From positions 868,001 to 932,000 of the forward strand of contig NZ_CP125669.1 of the NCBI RefSeq assembly GCF_030053775.1: a stretch of 64,000 nucleotides of DNA, given 5' to 3'. The notes beneath the pieces were generated by a model. That model was not told the DNA's origin. It saw nothing but the letters and a program-made list of their open reading frames with translations, and ran no database searches. This DNA comes from Acinetobacter corruptisaponis. Lineage in GTDB: Bacteria > Pseudomonadota > Gammaproteobacteria > Pseudomonadales > Moraxellaceae. A program made the position numbers and the translations under genes. Shown here piece after piece: positions 45,012 to 53,501 of the stretch (positions within the stretch are counted from its first letter, which is position 1; each line of letters begins with the position of its first letter).

Positions 45012-45959
45012 ATGAACAGTGCTCTACAATTTAATATGTCGCCTTATGCACCTTTTATGCAGGAAACCAAAGTTACTTTGGGCAATGGCATTGAATTGCA
45101 TGTAGAGATGGGCGGCAATCCTGAACACCCAACCATTCTACTGATCATGGGTTTGGGTGCACAAATGCTGTTCTGGCCTGACTTCTTTTGTAAATCACTG
45201 ATTGATCAGGGCTTCCGTGTCATCCGTTTTGACAACCGTGATATTGGCCTATCTTCCAAGGTCCGCAACAAGGAACGCCAACGCCTCAACACCATGAAGC
45301 TGATGAGTCGTTTTATGGTCGGTCTTGGCAATGAGGGAGCGCCCTATACCCTTTATGACATGGCAGATGATGTTGCCATGCTGATTGACCAGTTGGGTAT
45401 AGAGAAAACCTATATTCTTGGTGCATCCATGGGTGGCATGATTTCACAGATTGTTGCGGCAAAATATCCAGAAAAAGTTGAAAAAGTGGGTTTACTGTTT
45501 ACCAGTAACAACCAGCCTTTTCTGCCGCCACCTTATCCAAAACAGATTTTAAGCCTACTGGGCAAACCACCAGCACATGACGAGGAAACCATCGTCAATC
45601 ACAGCCTGAAAGTATTTCACATCATTGGTTCGCCAGGTTATGTGAACCAGGTTGAGGCAATTCAAACCATTCGCAAGCTATATCGTCGTAGTTTTTACCC
45701 AGCGGGTGTACTTCAACAGTTTTTAGCAATATTATGTACGGGTTCCCTGTTGCCATTAAACAGGAACATTACCCAACCGACCTTGGTGGTTCATGGCTCA
45801 AGAGACCGTTTGCTGCCCCCAAGTCACGGAAAAGCTGTAGCAAAAGCGATTTCTGGTGCTAAGTTTGAATTAATTCAAGGAATGGGGCATGATATTCCAG
45901 CACATTTCATTCCACAACTTAGCGGTTTGTTTGCTCATCATTTTAGATCATCACACTAG
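45012..45959 (+). CDS. estB: Alpha/beta hydrolase EstB
   Basis: 315 aa. Nucleophile elbow GASMGGM (Ser about 141), oxyanion segment LLIMGLGAQMLFW, Asp in VVHGSRDRLLPP and His in MGHDIPAHF complete the triad. The first half contains RFDNRDIGLSSK. Carboxylesterase reported as EstB in the rubredoxin operon of A. baylyi; the true substrate is not known, and it is not needed for alkane use as far as I recall. Follows rubB by 89 bp and precedes oxyR by 6 bp. Confidence 0.92.
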   Translation: MNSALQFNMSPYAPFMQETKVTLGNGIELHVEMGGNPEHPTILLIMGLGAQMLFWPDFFCKSLIDQGFRVIRFDNRDIGLSSKVRNKERQRLNTMKLMSRFMVGLGNEGAPYTLYDMADDVAMLIDQLGIEKTYILGASMGGMISQIVAAKYPEKVEKVGLLFTSNNQPFLPPPYPKQILSLLGKPPAHDEETIVNHSLKVFHIIGSPGYVNQVEAIQTIRKLYRRSFYPAGVLQQFLAILCTGSLLPLNRNITQPTLVVHGSRDRLLPPSHGKAVAKAISGAKFELIQGMGHDIPAHFIPQLSGLFAHHFRSSH

Positions 45960-45965
45960 GACACT

Positions 45966-46871
45966 ATGGCTGCATTACCCTCATTAAGACAGCTATCATA
46001 TTTAGTTACGTTGTCAGAAACTTTACATTTTACCGAAGCAGCACGCCGTTCATTTGTTACCCAGTCAACACTGTCGGGTGGCATCATGGAACTGGAGCGC
46101 TTATTAGGTGGCGTCTTAGTTGAGCGTGATCGTCAAAACGTCCGTTTGACCCCTCTAGGTGAGCAGGTTGTCGCAAGGGCCCGTGTATTATTGGCCGATG
46201 CGCAGGACCTGATGCGTTTAAGCCGTGAAATGAGCGAACCTTTAACGGGTGACCTACATCTTGGCATCATCCCAACCATTGCCCCCTTTATCCTAACCCA
46301 GCTTCTGGATGAAGTGCACCAGCAGTTGCCAAAAATTCAACTCCACCTGCATGAGGCTCAAAGCGAGAAGATTGTAGAGAAACTGGAACATGGCAATCTG
46401 GACATGATTGTACTTGCGCTGCCTTTTGATACGCGTAGCTTAAAGGTTGTCGAAATTGCCAAAGAGCATTTATTCCTTGTCTACAACAAGAAAGATAAAA
46501 ATGCGGCCAATGCAAATTCCCTGGATGATCTGGATTTGTCCCGCCTTATGCTGCTGGAAGAAGGTCATTGTTTGCGTGACCATGCCCTCAGTGCCTGCCC
46601 TGTGGGTGAACGCAAGAATGACCACCGTTTAAAGGCAAGTTCACTACCAACCTTGGTGGAAATGGTCTCTTCAGACCTAGGCTTTACTTTATTGCCTGAA
46701 ATTGCATTGAAGAACAGCATGATTCATTTCAATGAAGATATTGAAGTGAAATCAATTGAAGATGCTCCAAGCCGCATCCTTGCCTTGGTGACGCGTAAGA
46801 GCACACCACTGCAAAGTGAGTTTGATGTGATTCTGCAAATCCTACAGAAAATCACTGCACATTTGGAATAA
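45966..46871 (+). CDS. oxyR: Hydrogen-peroxide regulator OxyR
   Basis: 301 aa LysR-type regulator: HTH LRQLSYLVTLSETLHFTEAARRSFVTQSTLSGGIMELE (recognition part QSTLSGGIMELERLL). The redox pair is present: Cys in EEGHCLRDHALSACPVGE with nine residues between the two cysteines, as C199-C208 of E. coli OxyR, which form the H2O2-induced disulfide. Activates catalase and peroxidase genes. Last gene of the rub operon; only 6 bp from estB. Confidence 0.95.
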   Translation: MAALPSLRQLSYLVTLSETLHFTEAARRSFVTQSTLSGGIMELERLLGGVLVERDRQNVRLTPLGEQVVARARVLLADAQDLMRLSREMSEPLTGDLHLGIIPTIAPFILTQLLDEVHQQLPKIQLHLHEAQSEKIVEKLEHGNLDMIVLALPFDTRSLKVVEIAKEHLFLVYNKKDKNAANANSLDDLDLSRLMLLEEGHCLRDHALSACPVGERKNDHRLKASSLPTLVEMVSSDLGFTLLPEIALKNSMIHFNEDIEVKSIEDAPSRILALVTRKSTPLQSEFDVILQILQKITAHLE

Positions 46872-46881
46872 TCAATACTTT

Positions 46882-46900
46882 GGGCGAATTCACTTCGCCC
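46882..46900. terminator. Hairpin between convergent oxyR and dusB
   Basis: GGGCGAA / TTCGCCC stem with TTCAC loop; no T run on either side, so termination strength is unclear. Confidence 0.55.
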
Positions 46901-47947
46901 CTACTTGATCTCTAATAAATTTACCTGCTCAACCTGAACATCACTCATACGCTGTCCTTGATCAAGCAACTGATCAAAATAGGCTTCCACCACTTTCGCC
47001 TGATCAGCGGTATTTTCAACCTTATACATATTCTGACGAAATTCATTACTTGAACGTAAGCCCTTGGTGTACCAGGCGATATGCTTACGGGCAATACGGC
47101 AACCAGAATACTCACCATAGAACTGATAAAGTTCAGCCAGATGACCAAGTAGGACCGCTTTTACTTCGGCAATATCAGGTGCAGCCAGATGTTCGCCAGT
47201 TTTTAGATAATGCGCGATTTCCCGAAAAATCCACGGTCTTCCCTGTGCGGCCCGTCCAATCATAATCGCATCCGCACCTGTATAGTCCAGCACATATTTG
47301 GCTTTTTCAGGACTATCAATATCACCATTGGCAATTAAGGGAATATTGATCATTTGCTTAACTTGCTTAATCAACTCATAACGGGCTGTATTTAAATACA
47401 TATCCTCACGGGTGCGCCCATGCAGGGCCAAGGCTGCAATGCCTGCCTGTTCAGCTTGTTTTGCCACACGCAAGATATTTTCCTGACCATTCAGAAAACC
47501 CAGACGTGTTTTTAAGGTGACAGGAACATCTACCGCAGCAACCACAGCATCCAAAATACGGGCGACCAGATCTTCATCCTGAAGCAAGGCTGAACCAGCG
47601 AGCTTGTTACAGACTTTTTTGGCTGGGCAGCCCATATTGATATCAACAATTTGTGCACCATTGGCAACCTGATAGCGTGCTGCCTCAGCTAATTCAAGCG
47701 GATCAGAACCTGCAATTTGTGCGGAGATGGGTGCAAGTTCACCATCAAAATTGGCCCGATATAAACTCTTTTTGCTCATGCGCAAGGTTTTATCCGCCGT
47801 CATCATTTCACTGACCGCATGCCCTGCCCCGAAGTACTTGCATAATGAACGGAATGGCCTGTCAGTGACACCTGCCATAGGCGCGACCCAAAGTTTCTTA
47901 TCTATTGATTTATCAAACAATTCTTTAATAGTGTTGTTTTGACTCAA
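46901..47947 (-). CDS. dusB: tRNA-dihydrouridine synthase DusB
   Basis: 348 aa FMN enzyme that reduces uridine in the tRNA D-loop. LWVAPMAGVTDRPFRSLCKYFGAG, catalytic Cys in DINMGCPAKKVCNKLAGSALL, LKTRLGF, HGRTREDMY and NGDIDSPE ... IMIGRAAQGRPWIFREI. The GCPAKKV(C)NKLAGSALL signature is that of DusB; DusA has GCPSDRVQ instead. The start of the gene adjoins the phage integrase: prophage 2 is inserted at its 5' end, so the first codons or promoter may be phage-supplied. Still open and full length. Confidence 0.93.
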   Translation of the reverse strand: MSQNNTIKELFDKSIDKKLWVAPMAGVTDRPFRSLCKYFGAGHAVSEMMTADKTLRMSKKSLYRANFDGELAPISAQIAGSDPLELAEAARYQVANGAQIVDINMGCPAKKVCNKLAGSALLQDEDLVARILDAVVAAVDVPVTLKTRLGFLNGQENILRVAKQAEQAGIAALALHGRTREDMYLNTARYELIKQVKQMINIPLIANGDIDSPEKAKYVLDYTGADAIMIGRAAQGRPWIFREIAHYLKTGEHLAAPDIAEVKAVLLGHLAELYQFYGEYSGCRIARKHIAWYTKGLRSSNEFRQNMYKVENTADQAKVVEAYFDQLLDQGQRMSDVQVEQVNLLEIK

Positions 47948-48007
47948 TTTCTTAAACCTCTTTTACTCTCGTTTAGTCGCGTATTCTTGACTTTGCATGT
48001 ACTTTAG

Positions 48008-48046
48008 TTGCACCCTATTTGCACCTTAAAATATTTGTGGTGCAAA
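48008..48046. promoter_or_regulatory. Inverted repeats before integrase 2 (operator or arm sites)
   Basis: TTTGCACC (48018-48025) and GGTGCAAA (48039-48046) form an 8-bp inverted repeat four bases before the integrase ATG; TTGCACC occurs again at 48008-48014. Confidence 0.5.
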
Positions 48047-48049
48047 TTA

Positions 48050-49663
48050 ATGGGAACAGTCACAAAACGTACTCAAACTGATGGTACAACACGTTACCGT
48101 GCTCAGGTCCGTGTGAAGCGCGAGGGCTATCCTGTTTTCAATGCATCAAAGACTTTCAGTAAAAAATCATTAGCTGAAGAATGGATTAGAAGAACTGAGG
48201 CCGAGATTGAAATAAATCCAGATAAAATGTTGAATCCTGCTGAAGAATTAAAGCAAGCAACATTGGCTGAATTTATCACTGCATACTTAGATGAAGCTGA
48301 TAGCTTCGCCAGAACAAAAACTGGCGCTTTAAAACGGATCGCTAGTGTAGATCTATCTGAGAAAAATATCTATTCCTTAGCTCGTCAGGATTTTTCTGAT
48401 TTTGCTATTGGTCGGCGTAAAGGTGACCCTGCACTGGGGATAGAGGGCGTTGCCCCCTCTACAGTATTAAAAGAATTGAGTCATATTAAAGCTGTCTTAG
48501 TACATGCTCAATTCGTATGGGGTAAAGATATTGAGAAAGTCATTGATGAGTTTGATAAATCGGTTATCGGACTCCGTAAAGCTAGGATCGTGACTAAAAG
48601 CAAACTTCGGGATCGGTTACCAACATCTGACGAGCTTCAAGCACTCACAACTCATTTTTATAGAAAATGGATGCGAAAGAAGCGCTCAGTGCCAATGCAT
48701 TTAATAATGTGGTTCGCCATCTATTCTGGGCGGCGTGAGGATGAGATTTGTTCATTACGTCTAACTGATTACGATCGGCACAATACACAGTGGCTAGTAC
48801 GTGATGCAAAGCATCCTGACGGATCTGAGGGAAATCATAAGTATTTTCATCTTGAACCAAAAACTACCATGCTGATTGGAAAGTTCATGGAAAAGGAAAC
48901 TCGGACACGCGTTTTGGAGATGGGATACAGCGATAATTTATTGGTGCCAGTAAACACTAAAACAGTTTCAGCTTACTTCACAAGAGCTTGTAATCAGCTC
49001 AATATTGAAGATCTCAGATTCCATGATTTGAGACATGAGGCGGCCACACGATATGCCGAGGAGGGTTTTACTATTCCGCAGTTGCAGACAATTACATTGC
49101 ATGAATCATGGAACACATTGAAACGATATGTGAATTTAAAGAAGCGTGGTGAGCATCGTTTAGATTTTGCTGAAGCTATGAGCGTAGCGGAGTCAACTCA
49201 TAATGATCACTTTAAAGAATGGAACAAAACTCAGCGCGTTATTTCAGAAATAGATACGTTTGAAGCCTTTGATATTGCGTTAAATGACACAATCATTGTG
49301 CCTTATATGTTTTTGGAAAATCAGCTCAATCTTTTCATTGATGAGCATAAGAAAAATAAATATTTCATCCGCAAGCATGTCACCAAACTAAATACAGAGC
49401 ATCCATTTGCTTGGAATAAAGAAAAGCAAGAGTTTTACATTAAAGAGATCCAGATAGCTTGGGAGGATTGGTTTGCTGAAAATGGACGTGTAGTTTGGTC
49501 TGAATTACCAGCTGAAGCTTCGCATTTTGGGTTTAAAAATAATCGTGTGATTAGACTATTCAAGAACAGGGTTTTAGAATTTGATACTGAGCTTAATGCG
49601 TGGTTGGATATTTCTAATGACTACTATTTTGAAGACCACTATCATGTTGAAAGACCCCTTTAG
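48050..49663 (+). CDS. Tyrosine integrase with C-terminal extension
   Basis: 537 aa from ATG 48050 (MGTVTKRTQTDGTTRYRAQV), preferred over an upstream in-frame ATG that begins in the att region. Order: arm-binding N-terminus, SAM-like core-binding domain (about 75-190), catalytic domain with Arg in SGRREDEICSLRL, HDLRHEAATRY, His in TLHESWN and Tyr in LKRYVNLKK at about 365. The catalytic domain ends near residue 385; the remaining 150 residues are acidic and aromatic-rich (FLENQLNLFIDEHKKNKYFIR; FAWNKEKQEFYIKEI) and unusual for phage integrases. Function of this part is unknown. Confidence 0.92.
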   Translation: MGTVTKRTQTDGTTRYRAQVRVKREGYPVFNASKTFSKKSLAEEWIRRTEAEIEINPDKMLNPAEELKQATLAEFITAYLDEADSFARTKTGALKRIASVDLSEKNIYSLARQDFSDFAIGRRKGDPALGIEGVAPSTVLKELSHIKAVLVHAQFVWGKDIEKVIDEFDKSVIGLRKARIVTKSKLRDRLPTSDELQALTTHFYRKWMRKKRSVPMHLIMWFAIYSGRREDEICSLRLTDYDRHNTQWLVRDAKHPDGSEGNHKYFHLEPKTTMLIGKFMEKETRTRVLEMGYSDNLLVPVNTKTVSAYFTRACNQLNIEDLRFHDLRHEAATRYAEEGFTIPQLQTITLHESWNTLKRYVNLKKRGEHRLDFAEAMSVAESTHNDHFKEWNKTQRVISEIDTFEAFDIALNDTIIVPYMFLENQLNLFIDEHKKNKYFIRKHVTKLNTEHPFAWNKEKQEFYIKEIQIAWEDWFAENGRVVWSELPAEASHFGFKNNRVIRLFKNRVLEFDTELNAWLDISNDYYFEDHYHVERPL

Positions 49664-49699
49664 CATTAGGGGTGCTCATATTTTAAAAAAGGAAATAAA

Positions 49700-50029
49700 A
49701 TGCAAAATATTATGAATTTACAAGACTTTCTAATTAAAAATAATCTTAGAAAGGACTCTAGTGGTATTTATGATTTTCATGCAAAAATTGAATATAGCTA
49801 CAAATTGGGGACTTTGGAGTATCCAGCAAAAATTCAAGTCCGCATGATCGGTTACAATGGTGGAAGTATTCACTTAGAAGAGGATGATACTCTTACATCC
49901 GATCTATATCATTTAGATTTTTCCGAAGAATATCAAAAGTATGCTTACAATGAGGAGGATAATTATCTAATGATATCTGGTGAATCGACAAAAATGAAAG
50001 GAAAGTACACTGTTAAAATTTTTGTATGA
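49700..50029 (+). CDS. Uncharacterised prophage protein, 109 aa
   Basis: Acidic, beta-rich sequence with several Tyr/Asp/Glu patches (YDFHAKIEYSYKLGT, IGYNGGSIHLEEDDTL, YQKYAYNEEDNYLM). No signal peptide or membrane segment. GGAAATAAA precedes the start; 36 bp after the integrase, same strand, so probably cotranscribed. Two terminator-like hairpins follow. I do not recognise it; it could be a lysogeny-expressed (moron) gene. Confidence 0.6.
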   Translation: MQNIMNLQDFLIKNNLRKDSSGIYDFHAKIEYSYKLGTLEYPAKIQVRMIGYNGGSIHLEEDDTLTSDLYHLDFSEEYQKYAYNEEDNYLMISGESTKMKGKYTVKIFV

Positions 50030-50040
50030 AAATTCCGACT

Positions 50041-50070
50041 AAGTTAAAGTGAGTAATGTCACTTTAACTT
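50041..50070. terminator. Hairpin, perfect 12-bp stem
   Basis: AAGTTAAAGTGA / TCACTTTAACTT with GTAATG loop, just after the 109-aa gene; T-rich downstream (TTAAACTTTTT). Confidence 0.8.
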
Positions 50071-50100
50071 TAAACTTTTTGATAGTTTTTTATTCCAAAA

Positions 50101-50139
50101 TTATTCTAAACTTTCATCAATGGTGAAAGTTTAGAATAA
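50101..50139. terminator. Hairpin, perfect 16-bp stem
   Basis: TTATTCTAAACTTTCA / TGAAAGTTTAGAATAA with TCAATGG loop, 31 bp beyond the previous hairpin. Two consecutive strong hairpins insulate the integrase unit from the leftward lysis genes. Confidence 0.75.
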
Positions 50140-50212
50140 ACATGATTTTTATACATGATACGAAAGTATTTATATGTGTTTTGACAAAATCATTTGTATA
50201 GTAGAAAAACAA

Positions 50213-50244
50213 AAGCGCTCACAATCATACTTGGTAGTGAGCGT
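50213..50244 (-). terminator. Terminator of prophage 2 lysis genes
   Basis: AAGCGCTCAC pairs with GTGAGCGTTT; minus exit TTTTGTTTTTC. Same design as at 22950-22981. Confidence 0.8.
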
Positions 50245-50256
50245 TTGCATTGCACT

Positions 50257-50781
50257 TTAATTATCGACTGCTGCGTATCTAAGTTGCCCTGCAACACGAT
50301 TTGTCCAGCCTTTTCCATAACTGGGCCATGTCGATAATTTTGTGTAGTACGTTAGGCGCTCCGCATTAAACCTCATCAACACGTCATTTAAATCAGTGCT
50401 ATTAATTACTTGCAGCGTGATTGGCCCAATAATTCCGTCATCAGCAACACCTACAGCGCTTTGTAATTTACGCTTAGCTGTAGCCATGCCAGCGTTAATA
50501 GCAAAGTCCCACACTTGAAATACAATTGCTGGATTAATGCTGTTTGCGTTAAGCGCATCCCACCAATCCCGTTTGTAGATATTTTTGGCCTGTGCCAAAG
50601 TCAGGTTTTTAATATCAAGCTGTGGGTAAGTCATTGCTGAAATACCGTACTTGGTGCCTTTTAACTGACCTTTCCCGATAATGCCTGTGGTCCAGTTACC
50701 ACGATCATTCTTATCGTTTGTGAAGTTTCCCTCATGTCCAATCAAGCGCTCGAAAGCTTGATCAAAAGTTAATTTACTCAT
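50257..50781 (-). CDS. Phage endolysin, GH108 type (second copy)
   Basis: 174 aa from ATG 50781; the frame is open 14 codons further upstream but without a start that fits. GH108 catalytic Glu in RLIGHEGNF, PG-binding part with GVADDGIIGPITLQVI. Nearly identical to the prophage 1 endolysin at 22993-23517, differing mostly at silent positions. A small hairpin (CCGC/GCGG, minus T run, 50801-50821) separates it from the membrane gene upstream. Confidence 0.93.
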   Translation of the reverse strand: MSKLTFDQAFERLIGHEGNFTNDKNDRGNWTTGIIGKGQLKGTKYGISAMTYPQLDIKNLTLAQAKNIYKRDWWDALNANSINPAIVFQVWDFAINAGMATAKRKLQSAVGVADDGIIGPITLQVINSTDLNDVLMRFNAERLTYYTKLSTWPSYGKGWTNRVAGQLRYAAVDN

Positions 50782-50837
50782 TTCACTTTCCTTTAGACGT
50801 AAAAAAACCGCACAAGGCGGCATTTGATAAATTAGTG

Positions 50838-51212
50838 TTATTTAAAAATTGAACCGAATGTTTCTTTCACCTCAACAATGATTTCCGCAAGTGATTTCCC
50901 TTTCATCAACTGTACAGCCTGATACAGGATACCAATGCACAGCATCCCAAACACAGCAAACATCAGCATGACAAAGCCCTGTGCCATGTGCGAGTAATGT
51001 CCTGCCAGATCATAGTATTCAATGAATGCTGATCCACCATAAAGACTTATGGCCACACTAAAAACAAACTTCATGATCACGCTGATGTTGATCTTGATCC
51101 GCCCCTGAGTATCAATATCTCCACTTAAAGTAAGTGCGAATATCGCCCCAATAACTGCCGCAATGATTTTTAAAAACCACGGTAGCGCTTTAATCGATAA
51201 ATGCTCATGCAT
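50838..51212 (-). CDS. Membrane protein, probable holin
   Basis: 124 aa, four possible membrane helices: LPWFLKIIAAVIGAIFALTL (about 10-29), VIMKFVFSVAISLYGGSAF (about 45-63), MAQGFVMLMFAVFGMLCIGILY (about 76-97). Polar charged tail (KGKSLAEIIVEVKETFG). Position directly upstream of the endolysin on the same strand argues for a holin; the sequence is unrelated to the prophage 1 holin, so only the endolysin is shared. Confidence 0.7.
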   Translation of the reverse strand: MHEHLSIKALPWFLKIIAAVIGAIFALTLSGDIDTQGRIKINISVIMKFVFSVAISLYGGSAFIEYYDLAGHYSHMAQGFVMLMFAVFGMLCIGILYQAVQLMKGKSLAEIIVEVKETFGSIFK

Positions 51213-51285
51213 CCACTTTTCTCCAGATAATAAAAAAGACGCTTTAAGCGCCCATGTTTAGTTTAATTTACGATTCAATCTGAGA

Positions 51286-51516
51286 TTAAACTTCGATTTG
51301 GTACACAACGCCCGTGGGCGCACTTCTCTTTATTTCATTTCCACTGATATAAACTCGGTCTCCCACGTTAAAAACTGTTGAACTGGTGCACAGCACAAGC
51401 CCCGTGCCATCCACAACCAAAACCTTGTAGTTAGGATGGTCCGCACTTTGCACTGTCGCTATAAATTCGGGATTCCTGGGTATTAACTCCAAAAAGCGGT
51501 TGAATATGTTACTCAC
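51286..51516 (-). CDS. Small prophage protein, 76 aa
   Basis: Compact beta-rich protein (FIATVQSADHPNYKVLVVDGTGLVLCTSS, NVGDRVYISGNEIKRS). Overlaps the preceding tail gene by 8 bp, so it belongs to the tail operon. The short OB/SH3-like strands suggest a structural or tail-tip accessory role; no family recognised. Confidence 0.65.
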   Translation of the reverse strand: MSNIFNRFLELIPRNPEFIATVQSADHPNYKVLVVDGTGLVLCTSSTVFNVGDRVYISGNEIKRSAPTGVVYQIEV

Positions 51517-53500
51517 GGTTCACCCTCTCCACTTCAATGGTCTGCTTAACAACGCTGTTGGTAAATGACCCACTTACGCTATCAACCACCCCAAACCATT
51601 CACCGTTATAGGCAATCAATTCACCTGGTGTGCATAGCCCGATTTCACTGGCAATTGGCAATTCCCAACTGTGGTTTTCAACCATGCCAGACTTGGCCAG
51701 TATTGAACGCCCCTTGCTGTGCATTACTAGTGCTGATGTAAAAAGTGGACTATTTACTGGCTCCTGAAGAACATCACCTGCCGTTCCAATACGCTTCACC
51801 TGTCCAGTATCACCAGAACGGTCATTGGTTAAAAAGATACCGTTGTAGTCTGGATAAGGTGTATCGGAAATATCAAGATTGGTCACAATGCTTTCAGGGA
51901 TTAAACGGTCATAATCATCAATGGTCACGGAATCCCAGTACACCTTTTTATACATTGACTTGATCGTCAGTGTATTGCTTGCAGGTTCACTATAGATAAA
52001 TCCACCACCAGCATCAGCCAGCAACTTTATTGCAGCAATTGGGGTAAGGTTTGAGTAACTCATACTGTTTGCTGGCAAGATCCAGCCAAGCGCATCAATC
52101 AATTGCCAGTTTAGAACAATGTCACTGTTTACACGGTCAAGCTCAGCCTGTGCCAGTTGTACTGATGTTCGCTCATTCTCCTGTGTGAAAGAACGTGTCG
52201 GCGAATATGGCGCATCAAGTAAAGCGCTTGGGCTACGCCCAACCAGTGTTCTAGTGTCATTCGCAAAGCTCTGCGACCGTGGACGGCTTTCAACAAGCAT
52301 TCTATGTTCATTGCCATTGATCATAATCTTCAGTATTACTGGCTGCCCATTAATTGATAATGTTTTTGGCAATTCATAGGATGGAATAACAAGATTGTAC
52401 GACCAGCACCAGCCATTCCGATCACATCTATAATTACCACTTTTAACCTGAATTTCCTGCCCGTTATCCAGGCGGGTTACTTTTAAATCATTCACGATAT
52501 ACCACCAGTCAACAGGTGCCAGACCAGGAATACAGTCATCGGCACCGAAATTTAAAACAAGGTTATGTGGATCAGGCCCACTGCACAGACAGATAAAATT
52601 CAGGTCAGTGGACCCGACATACTCAGGCTTTGGCTGTGGTTCAATTGGATCGACAGATGACTTGCGGTAATAGACTGCTTTTGCCACATCCCACGAGATT
52701 GAGTCTGTTGTAATCAACTCCAAGCCTTTGTCATGTTTGAACGTAAACCGCTTTTCAAACACATCTGCGACTTCATGACTAAAGGTAAATTTCCTGCGCT
52801 TCCTGATCATTTCCTGCCAGTCAGTCTGACGATTGATCAGCAGCTTTTCAGATTCCTCAAATACCAGTGTCCTGGCAATAAAACGTTTGTCATTCTCCTG
52901 CCATACGATTTGTAAATCACTGGAAAGCCCTGTTGCCTCTTCAAATACCGTTTTAACTGCATGCTGAAGAAATGTGGCTTTGTCAAAACCAACAGTGACA
53001 GTATTTGAAATGGTCAACCCGCGCTCAAAAATAAAGGCGCTGTTATGCGCCTTTAAAAATGGTTTTGCCCATCTGCTTAAGTAATTAAATAAAATAGGAT
53101 GTGCTGATTGATAGTTAAGACAACCATAGTAGCTAAGCCCACGCTGATTATTAAAGTCAAATATAGTGCCAATACTTAAGACGGGGGCTGAGACTGCAAT
53201 ACTAAATATTACATCTGTCTGCTCTACTGGCTCAGTTGAATTTAATGCAACTGTTAAGATTGGTGCAGTTACTACAGCATTAATCTTTGCATTGATTTGA
53301 GGAACATATTCAGAATTAGTAGTAATGCTTAGTTGTGGCGCAGAAACACTAACAATAAATACAAGTGATTGGCTTGAGGTTGCGGCCTCATCATACACTG
53401 CATGTAAATCATATGGAGCTGTTAATACACTTGGCTGTGGGTTATCAAAGTATTCTGCTGTAAGCAAATAAGGCTTACTATGCTCATATTCATCGCTCAT
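51509..53500 (-). CDS. Large phage tail-tip/hub-like protein
   Basis: 663 aa from ATG 53500; an in-frame TTG four codons earlier lies beside AGGAA and is possible. N-terminus has three Val/Ser/Pro repeats (VSAPQLSI, VTAPILTVAL, VSAPVLSI). The middle (about 95-300) and the C-terminal third (IAAIKLLADAGGGFIYSEPASNTLTIKS... LCTPGELIAYNGEWFGVVDSVS) look like a gp27-type baseplate-hub fold with an OB-like end. Likely at the tail tip, between upper tail genes and lysis genes. Role inferred from place and fold impressions. Confidence 0.6.
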   Translation of the reverse strand: MSDEYEHSKPYLLTAEYFDNPQPSVLTAPYDLHAVYDEAATSSQSLVFIVSVSAPQLSITTNSEYVPQINAKINAVVTAPILTVALNSTEPVEQTDVIFSIAVSAPVLSIGTIFDFNNQRGLSYYGCLNYQSAHPILFNYLSRWAKPFLKAHNSAFIFERGLTISNTVTVGFDKATFLQHAVKTVFEEATGLSSDLQIVWQENDKRFIARTLVFEESEKLLINRQTDWQEMIRKRRKFTFSHEVADVFEKRFTFKHDKGLELITTDSISWDVAKAVYYRKSSVDPIEPQPKPEYVGSTDLNFICLCSGPDPHNLVLNFGADDCIPGLAPVDWWYIVNDLKVTRLDNGQEIQVKSGNYRCDRNGWCWSYNLVIPSYELPKTLSINGQPVILKIMINGNEHRMLVESRPRSQSFANDTRTLVGRSPSALLDAPYSPTRSFTQENERTSVQLAQAELDRVNSDIVLNWQLIDALGWILPANSMSYSNLTPIAAIKLLADAGGGFIYSEPASNTLTIKSMYKKVYWDSVTIDDYDRLIPESIVTNLDISDTPYPDYNGIFLTNDRSGDTGQVKRIGTAGDVLQEPVNSPLFTSALVMHSKGRSILAKSGMVENHSWELPIASEIGLCTPGELIAYNGEWFGVVDSVSGSFTNSVVKQTIEVERVNRE

Positions 53501-53501
53501 T

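Noticed and set aside
46901..47947. Calling the phage target gene dusA
   Set aside because: The signature after the catalytic Cys is that of DusB (PAKKVCNKLAGSALL), not DusA (PSDRVQ).
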